This document shows, piece by piece, positions 11,568-22,300 of a stretch of DNA of 64,000 nt. Below the pieces are notes generated by a model that was given only the letters and a program-made list of their open reading frames with translations, did no database searches and was not told the DNA's origin. The DNA is taken from contig CM033393.1 in assembly GCA_019426215.1 (NCBI GenBank), positions 1,059,001 to 1,123,000 on the forward strand. Reading direction: 5' to 3'. This stretch comes from Buddleja alternifolia (Eukaryota > Streptophyta > Magnoliopsida > Lamiales > Scrophulariaceae). The position numbers and the translations under genes were made by a program. Positions within the stretch are counted from its first letter, which is position 1; every line of letters begins with the position of its first letter.

Positions 11568-13147
11568 TTACAACAAACAATCACATGCATCAAAAGCAGC
11601 ATCACATATACCCTTCGCATTTGCTCGATCATGAAAATATATCCCAGCTTCATTAAACAAAGACAGCAATTGCAGAAGATCATCATTGGGCATTTTTGAA
11701 GGCCTCTTATCCAAAAACCCACCAGATTCTAAAATACCAACAATTTTCCCCCTCAACAAGCTGATTCCGGTTCCAGAACCCAAATCATCTCCATCATCAT
11801 CACTATCAACCGAACGCCCTTCAAACTTTGACAATTTCATTAGCTCCATCAACTTCCTCTTTTGCTTGAACGTCGCCCCCAATGTCTTGTTCTTCTTACT
11901 AAAGCAAGTTCTTGTGAATGCACACCACTCCTCGAGGTCAATATCAGGGATTTTACTTTTAGGGTAAATTTTAACTACAGATGAATCGACTTTTGGAGGT
12001 GGAACAAAATCTCTCTTGCTCACATCCATTACAAACTCAACTTCAGCAAACATAGTTATATTGACAGCTAATCTGTTGAACTCGGAGTCGCCTGGCTTTG
12101 CTAATAGCCTCCTTGCAAACTCTTTCTGAAGCAAAAGTGTAGCACTTCTATAAGGATTTGTTTTCACCCCAAAAACCAGTTTAGCTAATAAAGGCGACGA
12201 TATACCATAAGGAATGTTTGCCACAACAAGATTGAATTCTGGAAAGTTGGTCTTTAATGCGTCGCCATAGATAATCTGCAAAACCAAGTTAAATCAATTG
12301 CAGCTATGCAATAGTAAAAAAAGATGTACTTTAATTGGATATTCCGAAATTAGAAAAATTAAGATATAAATTGAAGCCCACATGGACAATGATAGGCCAA
12401 AAGTATCCTGATTTATAAAAGGACAAATGACGATTCAAAATCACACATTTACGGGTCAGGTCGACCCACGACCCAACCCTACAACCCAAGACATCCGAGG
12501 TTGGGTGCAGTCTATAATCTTTTTTTATTCGGGCTTTGTCTAGCTAGTTGGTTCGGGTTACCAATGAAATTCAAGCCAAATCAGACAAAAAACACACACT
12601 TATCGAACTTCCACGATTAAGAGCTCTTTTTGACATTTCAGCTTATCAGCTGCAATTCGGAACACACGTCTCGGCAAAATTTTCAGTGAGACATTTCAAC
12701 AAACACTTGACCATTAAATGAGACATACAAAGAGCTTACATCAAGGCGATCTTGGACCCCTCTCTCATCGGCGCGTTTACGCAATATCTCGATCATACGC
12801 TTGTCGAGTTCAATCGCCACCACTTTACTGGCGGCTTCAAGAAGCTTGAAAGTGAGATTTCCAGTACCGGGTCCGATTTCCAAAACAGTGTCATCAGATT
12901 TCACGTTCGAACTTCGCACAATTGAATCGAGAATTCGGGGGTTGGTAAGAAGGTGCTGGCCTCTGCTCTTCAACAGATGTATTTTCTCTTTGTCTTCTTC
13001 TTCGTCTCCATGTTTTCTGGCTATGTTTCTTCGGGAAACGTCGTCGTATCCATGATTGGCCTTTGTCCGGAGACGGCGCCGGAAAAATCGTTGGCTGAAA
13101 TTGGGATTGGAAAGACCGATTAAGAGAGTTTTTCTTCGATTGAGCAT
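11568..13147 (-). CDS. DIM1B: DIM1/KsgA-type rRNA adenine dimethyltransferase, probably mitochondrial
   Basis: Exon 1 is 12740-13147 and exon 2 is 11568-12275, giving 371 residues with phase 0 at the intron. The family dimethylates two adjacent adenosines in the 3' hairpin of small-subunit rRNA. SAM-binding motif I is at residues 88-97 (VLEIGPGTGN), with the acidic VVAIELD after it; catalytic motif IV NIPY is at 156-159. The C-terminal helical RNA-binding domain follows (FVPPPKVDSSV). The N-terminus is rich in Arg, Asn and Ser with few acids (RRKTLLIGLSN... RFFRRRLRTK), favouring the mitochondrial DIM1B type over the nuclear DIM1A type. The symbol is by analogy with Arabidopsis. The 464-bp intron contains a fragment of a GGGTTGGGT/GACCCAACC-type repeat near 12450-12560. 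Confidence 0.92.
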
Positions 13148-13412
13148 TCAACTTCCTTTTCCTTCTCTCGATTTTGAAGAATGAAGTGAAAAATCAGTTG
13201 AAAAAGGAGGGAAATGAAGTTTGTGGATTTTTTATGAACAAAATTTTGGGCCTTTGACAATTAGAATTGCTTATGGGCCACATACCTAGGGCCTAGGATT
13301 ACCTTGGGCTTAATTTCATAGTAAAATTAGAGAGCTCAAGCGAAACGAGTCGAACCGAACAATGTATATTAAGCAAAAAGTAATTTTGAAACTTGAATAA
13401 ATTTTTATCATG
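13148..13412. other. promoter region of the DIM1-like gene
   Basis: This short stretch lies between the DIM1-like start codon and the left target duplication of the LTR element. No specific promoter motif was assigned. Confidence 0.4.
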
Positions 13413-13417
13413 CTTTC

Positions 13418-13972
13418 TGATGTGTGTGTGTTTCACATCAATAAGAATAATGCGATATAATATATAATAATATAATATAAAGCATAAGAATATAAAGAAA
13501 TGAACAAGAGATTTACGTGGTTCGGTCTAATGAAAATCTACGTCCACGGGTGTAAATTGTAGATTGGTTTATTCATCCTCATAGGGGTAATTATACAAGT
13601 AATTGATGGGTAGGCAGTAGGCTAGAATGGTAAGTCAACTATGCCTAAAATACATAAGATAATAAGAATAAATCATGATCCCTCTATTTTGAGATATATT
13701 TAATAAGGTATAAATGATAAATATATAGAATCTCGGAGCTGATCTCCGCAGGTCTATATATGGCAAGGTTGGTGATTGATTAGATCTTGTCTCCAGGCAG
13801 TCCATAATTAGCATTGCCCTACCTGTGCAGGTCGGGTCGTCGGGGCCTCCCGCTAAGCATGTCCGAATATAATATCTTTTAGAAGGATCCAGGTCCATAA
13901 AACCATTAGGCTTGGGCCCATAAAGTATTGGACTGCCCAACTTGGCCCAAGGACAGATTTCTACTCACATCA
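13418..13972 (-). repeat. LTR (3' LTR in element orientation)
   Basis: This 555-bp copy is nearly identical to 17217-17765. It includes the common plant LTR words GGTTCGGTCTAATG and TTACGTGG near 13510-13540. The minus-strand 101-residue frame inside it is LTR text, not a gene. Confidence 0.9.
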
Positions 13973-15306
13973 ATAAGTCCCCCCAACTCTAAAGTTTGAC
14001 GTAGTCAAGCTGTAAGAGTTGAAAAGGAATAAGTGTTGTGGGCCAAGCTGACGAAATTGCCAAGATGCCTCAACTGCATAGCTTCTTGAGCTACAGAGCT
14101 AAGACGAACCTTCCTCTCCAGATAGATTTAAGAATTCGTAACAACTTGTTTGACTTTTTTGTACTCCATTTCTTCTTTGAGTGTTTAATACACCATTCTT
14201 CCAGGAAACTTCAAATAGCATGTTTGGTTGTGGCGATGGTCCACCAGTTGCCATAGTGTCTAATCCACTTACTAGAGGTGAACCCTCCCCTTTCTTTATG
14301 TTGGTCGCCCTAGAGGTCTGCAACCACAAGTGGCGCAACCTATAGTTACTTCTCCAGCTTGTCCAGGTCGTGTATGTCATCTATTGAAGTGATCTTATGA
14401 CCACTTCTGGCATCATCTTCTCCAGCTTTGGATGTCCAGGGACAAGTAAATTAGGTCTATATGTGCTTTCTCCGAACCCCGCAGACCTCCGCAGGTCGGG
14501 TAGTCGCGTCCATGACCCTTCTTTAGTTGATCCATGATCAATTTGATGTATGTTTCGGAGAAATTTCTTTCTTTGAGTGCCGACATCGCGAAGAATCTTC
14601 TATCGTTATGATCACGGGTGTGGCCTCCCTAGCTATGCCAAATAATCCTTCCTATATAGGTCACGTCGTCCTCCCTATAGTTGAACAGAATGCTGTTGCT
14701 TCACCTGGGCAACCTTTTGCTGAGGCTACCCTCTCTGACTTGGCTAATGCTAATCTTTTCTTTGTCGAGACAAAGCTTGCAAAGTAATTTTCCTTTCTTC
14801 ACGAATTGTGCTTTTGAACAAGCGTGTGTACTTTTGACTCCTTCTCTTCACCTGCCTAGGTCTTAGGCAGGGACATCCACAGCTCATCAGGTTTGCAAGT
14901 CGTACTGCTCAGCCTTGCTTATGTCTTACCTGCCTTGTTTCACAAAATAAAAAATAGAACCAAACTTGCTCTCCCTCCTCAGAGGAGTAGGTTAGCCTTA
15001 GTGTTACTTCATTAAAAGATAAATTTAGTAGGATAAACAATGAATGAAATTTCTATAAAATATTGTGTTCATAAAATCGTCACAAAATATCATGACCATA
15101 CCTCTATCCTGGAATTTCAAATATTTCCTTAGCATTTCCTGTGAAATCCAACATCCAATATACCTTACAAAAATCAAACAAATTAATCAGTTTTCAGGTA
15201 ATACCACTAGACCTACACTGGGCTATAGCTACAGCTGGGTCACGTAGTACAATTTTCGCAAACGCGGGGACTTGCTTCAAAACATTCGTCAATTCTTAGT
15301 AATTTC

Positions 15307-15515
15307 TTGACACGTACAATCATGTGGATGACACGTACAATCATGTGGACTTACACTGTCATTATGCAATCGTGGAGACTTGCATCGGGATCAAACACCC
15401 TTACTTTCTCTTATGCAATCGTGGGGACTTGCACACGGGATCGAACACCCGTCAACAAGCGCGTACAATCGTGGGGACTTGCACCGCACCTATGCAATCG
15501 TGGAGACTTGCATTT
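15307..15515. repeat. short tandem-like repeats in the LTR element interior
   Basis: The words CGTACAATCATGTGGA and TGCAATCGTGGGGACTTGCA recur six or more times at uneven spacing (about 20-65 bp). Some copies are followed by CGGGATC(A/G)AACACC. They do not encode a continuous protein. Confidence 0.75.
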
Positions 15516-16317
15516 GCCACCTGCCTTATTACACCTTTTCCTCCCCTCCGTACACAAATTTCCTGAATGGGCTCGGGTGGCCAGCCCTTGCCGCAGGTAT
15601 CTTGCCTTATTTCCCACATTTTTCCATTCCTTCCCTCCTTAATTCTTCTCCAACCTTATGACTTCCCTTTCCTCCTTGTCGCTCCAAACCCCGGTCTTCC
15701 TAGGACAGGTCTTGGAACCACCCCGAAGGTGATTCTTCACCTAGTCCCTCCTTATTTCCTCTTGGTGTAGGGCCTTTGGATCCGCCACCGATTTTACGCC
15801 TGGCGTCACGGACCCCGGCTACCTACCCAAGTGGTGCATTCCTAGTCCTCCGACTACCTCCCTTCCACCAACTACCCTTACTCCACATTTCAAAAATCGA
15901 TTTATACGCATATACCATCGTAAATATTTCACAAAATAAATTCTTACCAGAACTTTGGAGCTCCGCATCTGACTTTACAAAGAGGGCACTACAGTCTCAG
16001 GTACTACCTAAAAACACAACAATCATGATTTCCACAGAAATATTAGTGGTTTCGTGAGTCTATACAATAAATCATAAGAGTAAAGCACATTAGAAATAAA
16101 AAATAGATTTTTTTCAGGTTTCTCTTATTCCATGGACGAGGGAGTAGTTTTCCCCGGCTGTCCTCTAGCTCGTAAATTTTCTGAAAAGACGAAAAATCAT
16201 AAATTCATGAAGACAAATGTTAGCGAAAAATGTTAGTCTTGAAAGATACTAGCAAAAGTTTTTTACCTTCTCAGTAAGTATAACTATTTAATCCTGATTG
16301 AATAATTTAGCTCATAG

Positions 16318-16985
16318 TGTGGATAAGTAGCTATGCCCATGATGTATGAATGATGCTTGACCATGCCTATGTTACTATTAATGTGAATGAGTAGCTATGC
16401 ACATGATGCATAGATGATGCTTGACTATGCCTATGTTACTATTGATGGCAATAAGTAGCTATGCACATCAGTGCTCTGAAAACCGGACCGGACAGCAAAC
16501 CTGAAAAGTGACCGAGTCACGGGTCACTGGTTCAACCGTCGGGTCAACCGGGGTCGAACCAATGACGTCATAATTATGCAATAAATAATAATTAATATAC
16601 TATTAAATATATAAAATATGAAAATATGAAAAATATATGTATTTCCTATATATATATGAAAATATGAAAAACAATATGCATTTCCTATATTTTGGGGGGC
16701 CAATTGCAGATTTTTAGATTTTATAGGGGTTAATTTCAGATTTTTAGAATTTAAAAGGTTGAATTTCATTAATTTTCAAAATCGCCCAGTTTAACCGGTT
16801 CTGACCGCCGAACGTTTTTTTCGCATAACCGGACCGGATAAGTGGCCGGTTCCGGTTTTAACCGGTCGGACCGGCCGATCCGATCCGGTTTTCAAAACCA
16901 TGATGCATATGATGCATACATGATGCTTGACAATGCCAATGATATGCACGCAATGCTATGCTCATGATACCTGAATGATGCCCAA
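16318..16985. repeat. about 75-bp tandem repeats, interrupted by a MITE
   Basis: The phrase GTAGCTATGC(A/C)CATGATG, followed by GATGCTTGAC(C/T)ATGCC and TATGTTACTATT, repeats at about 16328, 16392 and 16455. It resumes after the MITE at 16903. Confidence 0.7.
16469..16902. mobile_element. hAT-like MITE nested in the LTR element
   Basis: The ends CAGTGCTCTGAAAACCGG and CCGGTTTTCAAAACCATG are imperfect inverted repeats. The interior is rich in ACCGGACCGG-type words. Flanks ATGCACAT (16461-16468) and ATGCATAT (16903-16910) form an 8-bp target duplication with one mismatch. The flanking tandem repeat could itself produce similar words, so the duplication is good but not proof. Confidence 0.7.
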
Positions 16986-17019
16986 GGATGATTTTTGTTA
17001 TGGAACTTCTTACGTTTCC

Positions 17020-17216
17020 TCTTGGTCAAGCAAAGACTTAACCTGGATTCCCGCCTTAGCTGAGCAGCATTAGCTGCTCCAGCTATCCAACTTTGTTTCC
17101 CTTTTGCTGGGCAGCCTGAGCTGCCTCCGCTATTACCGCCTTTGCTGAGCAGCCTTAGCCGCTTCAGCTATTCCCACCTTTTCCAACCTTCGCTGAGCTG
17201 CATAAGTTGCTCCAAT
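17020..17216. repeat. short tandem repeats next to the 5' LTR
   Basis: Variants of GCTGAGCAGCCTTAGC followed by TGCTCCAGCTAT recur four times with a spacing of about 45-55 bp. Confidence 0.6.
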
Positions 17217-17765
17217 TGATGTGTGTGGGTTTCACATCAATAGGAATAATGCGATATAATATATAATAATATAATATAAAGCATAAGAATATATATAAAT
17301 GAACAAGAGATTTACGTGGTTCGATCTAATGAAGACTTATGTCCACGGGTGTAAATTGTAGCTTGATTTATTCATCCTCATAGGGGGTATTTATACAAGT
17401 AATTGATGGGTAGGCTAGAATGGTAAGCCAACTATGCCAAAAATACATATGGTAATAAAAATAAATCATGATCCCTCTATTTTGGGATATATTTAATAAG
17501 GTATAAATGGTAAATATATAGAATCTCGAGGCTGATCTCCGCAGGTCTATATATGGCAAGGTTAGTGATTGATTAAGTCTTGTCTCCAGGTTGTCCATAA
17601 TTAGCACCGCCCTACCTGTGCAGGTCAGGTCGTCGGGGCCTCCCACTAAGCATGTCCGAATATAATATCTTTTAAAAAGATCCAGGTCCATAAAACCATT
17701 GGGCTTGGGCCCATAAGGTATTGGACTACCCAACTTGGCCCAAGGACAAATTTCTACTCACATCA
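17217..17765 (-). repeat. LTR (5' LTR in element orientation)
   Basis: This 549-bp direct copy differs from 13418-13972 by scattered substitutions and small gaps, so the insertion is not brand new. Confidence 0.9.
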
Positions 17766-17770
17766 CTTTC

Positions 17771-19309
17771 AATATTGCTTTGATTGCTACTCTCTCCAAA
17801 GAGATTTAGTCAGGTCTGAGTTCGAGTAATTTGACATTTAGGGCAAAACTTTAAACTTCTAAATGTGATTGAAAATCCCCTGCTATGCTAAATAAATTGA
17901 GTTTAAACAAACTTTTAACAATCAATCCGAGACATGTATCAAATAGAGAAGCATAAATTGCATACGAACAAAAAGTATGCATTCTACGATAAGAAAAACG
18001 CTATATCCTTTGCCAAGCCTTTATTGTTTCATCGCCGGTGTCTCATATTTATTTATTATTATTATTTTTTTTTTGAACAACGGTGTATCATATTGTTACA
18101 GTAGATATTACGTATAGCCAATCACCTACGCATCCATTTCTCATTTAAAAATATTAAAACATTTCTTTAATTTATAGTCCAATGCTTAAATCTCGAGCAT
18201 AAATCTATAATCGAACTTATTCGATGTCGAACTTAAACGTTATTGATCTATGCAACAGGAGAGGTCGGATGTATTTGTCCCATACATTTCCTATATGACT
18301 CTTGCAACAAGCCATACTCAAATAAATACACCATATCACTTTCAATCTTCAAAACCAGCATATATCCAGCAAAAAACTTTGTATTTAAACAAGTTAAGCT
18401 TGCGTTAAATGGTTGAACTCCATTTTGGCACGACCTCAATAGATTAAACTCTTTGAAAACGATAGAAGGCAATACAAGACGCATCATAATGTGTAGAAAC
18501 TAGAAACAAAAAACGAGAGGGTCTAACTGCATATTGACCAAACCTACATGTCTTTCGTTAGTGGACCACTTGCAATACACCCGGTCCTTTCAAGACTGTT
18601 GGATTACACGGGATTGGGTGATTTTCACCACTCAGCTTTCATCCAACGGTCCAACAATTTCACCAAACCACGAGATCACTAAACTAGGATTGCCCAATAG
18701 ACAATTTTTTGGGATAATTCATGGCTTCCTGCTCAATAGTTATTGCTATTCCAAATATCTCCACGAAGCCAGGTACCCTTAACGAAGTTCCTTAATCCTG
18801 TAAAAGCCACCAAAATATTATGTCGATTAGAGTAACTTCTACTTCAGTTTCTTGGAATATTTATGATTTGTCTACCTTCCAAAATTGATCGCTCTACAAT
18901 ATAAAATAATGGTCTCATTCCAATAGAACAGATGTGGCTATTTCAGGTAAATACGAATCCAGGTGACAGGAAAAAATAGAGGAAATTAAGAAGAAACCAG
19001 GCCCTCAAATTTCTGTAAAATTCTTTATGGTGGACAATAACTACAAGGTAAAGTGGTCCAATGTCAAATTTTAAGAAAGTCTAATAATTAACTAGATAAT
19101 AATAGCATAACAAAGACCTCTCGTAATCATAAAGTCTTCATTCCACATTAAACATCATTGGAATTCAGAATCCAGGCAGTTATTTCAAGAAAAGTATCCG
19201 AAAGGTCTCATCTGAATATGTTCATTGTTCTAGATGAGCTTAAAGAACTTCCAAGGAACAAAACATGAATCAAGTCAGTTAAAAAGCTAATTTACCGTTT
19301 GGCAGGGCA
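17771..19309. other. 3' flank of the PIG-H gene; one unexplained frame
   Basis: A 79-residue minus frame at 18248-18487 (MMRLVLPSIVFKEFNLLRSC) matches nothing I recognise and has no visible splice partner. Its codon pattern is only weakly protein-like. The remainder is AT-rich, probably including the PIG-H 3'UTR near 19000-19309. Confidence 0.3.
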
Positions 19310-22300
19310 TTATCTTGTGTCACAATTCGAATGCATGTCCGTGCATTCTTTGGTAGCACATAAAGCCTTCCAAATGGGAACTAACATTGTCACAGGAGGG
19401 TATAAGTCCTGAAAATCACAATTGAATGAATACAGTTACAATTTTGAAGCAGATTTTCTTCCAATAGTTAATACTTAATAACTAGAAGACCATTTACCTT
19501 GAACACTAGTGATAGTTCTTCCTCTCCACGGAGAATTAGAGACAAACTCCAGTAGCAAGTAACTGGAGTTACACATTCATTCAGGACAGGTTTCAAGATC
19601 TTGCCAATTGGAACAAAGCGGCGAACTGTACTCCCACTGATTTGAACAAGATCAAATACGAAAGATTCTAAAGTTTGAAGTACAGAGAAAATGAAAATCC
19701 AAAAACTTCACGATGTTCAGTTGATCAGTGCAGAAGCACAGAAATGGTTGTCTAAATAGCATATGTTCACGTTTATGTAGTTTGCACTAGAAAATAAGGG
19801 AAATCTAAGAGCCCTAACAGAAAGAGAGCCAAAAATACTAAGATAAGGTCTATTTGGATTGACGGATTTAGAGAAAAACTCTCAAATCACTCCATTTTGG
19901 GTGGATTTGAAATCCACCATAATGGCTCAGAACAGCTTCTCAAGGATTTAAAATCCATTGTAACATCAAACTATCCAAAAAAAAAAAAGCTCAACGAATT
20001 TGTTATTACAGATATGAAATCCTTAACTTAAATCCATCAATCCAAACACAATCTAATTGATTTAATAGAACGGGTGCTCACGGATTTAAAATCCATTGTA
20101 ACATGAATCTATTCGAAAAAGCTCAATGGATTTGTTATTACAGATATGAAATCCTTAACTTAAATTCATCAATCCAAACACAATCTAATTGATTTAATAT
20201 TCCTCTGTTTACGTTAAAGACTCGCCCATTAACTACCCCAGGTAAATACCAAAAAACCAATGAAGAAGCAACAATAATGATTATTTCCGCCTTCCGGTTA
20301 TGGAGAACACAGTTTCTTTAGAAAAAAAAGGAATACCTTCTGTAAATAGTCTCAAGCTGAACCCCGAAGGCTGGCAAAATTATAACAGACTCTGTTACAT
20401 GGAAACAAGAAAAAAAAAAAAAGATGAGACAAAATGATGAAATATAATGTTTTTCGTGCAAGAAATTATCCATATTCCTTTTATCGAAACTCTTCCCTAA
20501 AAGAGCACTTCAGCACATTATTGCACGGTGATCAAAAGATTTATATATGACATTTTCTGTTAGGAAGTGGGCCCCCTACCAAGCCTACCAAGCCTGGGGA
20601 GCCCACCCATGGGGCCCAGGTCGCTGCACTCGACCCACCCCTAACAAGGCCTGCAGGCCACGCACCCCAACCTTCAAGCACGCGATACGTGCCTGCAGGA
20701 TGTTGCCAGGGGGAGTTGAACCCCTGACCTTTGGTATAAGGGGCAACTTATGCCACCTTATACCACCAATTGGGCTGAGGTGGCATAAGTTGCCCCTTAT
20801 ACCAAAGGTCAGGGGTTCAACTCCCCCTGGCAACATCCTGCAGGCACGTATCGCGTGCTTGAAGGTTGGGGTGCGTGGCCTGCAGGCCTTGTTAGGGGTG
20901 GGTCGAGTGCAGCGACCTGCAGTGACCTGGGCCCCATGGGTGGGCTCCCCAGGCTTGGCGGGCTTGGTAGGCTTGGTAGGGGGCCCACTTCCTAACAATA
21001 AAAGTGTGGGCCCCCTACCAAGCCTACCAAGCCCGCCAAGCCTGGGGAGCCCACCCATGGGGCCCAGGTCGCTGCGGGTCGCTGCAGGTCGCTGCACTCG
21101 ACCCACCCCTAACAAGGCCTGCAGGCCACGCACCCCAACCTTCAAGCACGCGATACGTGCCTGCAGGATGTTGCCAGGGGGAGTTGAACCCCTGACCTTT
21201 GATTGTTACGAAGCAAAATGATGTAGCTCCGATTCGAGTCTACTCCAGGCGCAAGAAGAAATTCACCAGCTGATTTGGTGTAATTAATTAGTCATTTATT
21301 ACTTCATTAGTCATTTGTGGTGTAGTGGTTTGTGAGTGCTCAATAGTGGGTTGTGAGTGCTTAATAAGTGGTTTGTGAGTGCTGAGTGTTTGTCAGTGCT
21401 TATTAGTGGGTTGTGAGTGTTTAATAGTGGGTTATGAGTGCTTAGTAGTGGTTTGGGAGTGCTGAGTGTTTGTGAGTGGGTTGTGGCTTCTAACAAGTAT
21501 ATATACATTGTATTAGTTCTCTTGGATTATGAAGAAATACTTAAGAAATTCGGCTTTAAGCTTGGGCAAGAATTCGTTCTTGAGTTTGTGTTTGTTATTT
21601 GTGAATTAAGTGTTAACAATTTGGTCCGACCTGCCGGATCTTTTTCCCTGCGAATAATGACGAATACTCGTTCATCCTCGGATCAGCGAATGGACAAGTT
21701 GGAGGGGACCATGAATGAAGTGTTGGGCGATCAAGTTATGATGAAGCAACAATTGGCTGAATTGACGGCTGCAATCACCAATCTGACAACGGTGGTTCAA
21801 GCCACGCTACCCGCTGCACCACAACCAGCTGTATCTACCGTGCCAGAGAGCCCTCACGTTGCCGAAAGTCCAGCTACAGCGACGGTGGTAGCTGTTTCCG
21901 TGCCACCTCCGTCAATCCTACTACCTACTTTTGAAGGCTCTGATCCACTTGGTTGGCTGGCTCGCGTTAACCAACAGTTTGAAATCCAGCAAACTTCCCC
22001 GGAGCAGAAGGTGCCAGCGGCCATGGTGGCTATGGAGGGAGGAGCCTTGCACTGGTTTACGTGGATTCGTCAACGTAAACCCAATATGGGATGGACCGAA
22101 TTTTCACAAGCATTTATGGTGAAGTTTGATAATCGTTACAAGGGGAGTCCATTTGAGCGGTTGTCGGATGTACGACAAACGGGATCGGTGGAGGATTATG
22201 TGAACTTATTCGTTCAACTGGCAAATCAAGTTCCGGGTTTGAGCGACGACCATTACATGGGTTATTTCATGCACGGTTTGGTGTATGACATTCGCAGCAA

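Larger units (their letters stand above)
13418..17765 (-). mobile_element. non-autonomous LTR retrotransposon (LARD-like), complete, minus orientation
   Basis: Two directly repeated LTRs lie at 13418-13972 and 17217-17765. Both begin TGATGTG and end CACATCA in plus reading. A perfect 5-bp target duplication CTTTC is at 13413-13417 and 17766-17770. A purine tract on the minus strand (TTGGGGGGACTTAT) directly precedes the LTR end at 13972, which fixes the minus orientation. The primer-binding site is unclear; minus-strand text after the 5' LTR starts ATTGGAGCAACTTATG. The 3.24-kb interior has no gag, protease, RT or integrase that I can read, so the element would need proteins from a partner. 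It carries tandem repeats and a nested MITE. Confidence 0.92.

Noticed and set aside
15307..15642. CRISPR-like spaced repeats or a real ORF
   Set aside because: This is plant nuclear DNA, spacing is irregular, and the repeats lie inside an LTR element; overlapping frames are repeat translations.
18534..18782. 82-codon plus frame
   Set aside because: No recognisable motif, no splice partner, and it lies in the 3' flank of a minus-strand gene.
20773..20850. A genuine tRNA gene
   Set aside because: A-box and B-box-like words are present, but there is no acceptor stem pairing or anticodon arm of standard shape.
20547..21221. Long open frames on both strands (224 and 186 codons) with Pro/Arg/Gly-rich products
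   Set aside because: They translate the palindromic repeat unit in both directions, giving the same peptide (RIACLKVGVRGLQALLG and its partner) again and again. GC-rich palindromes create open frames by chance.
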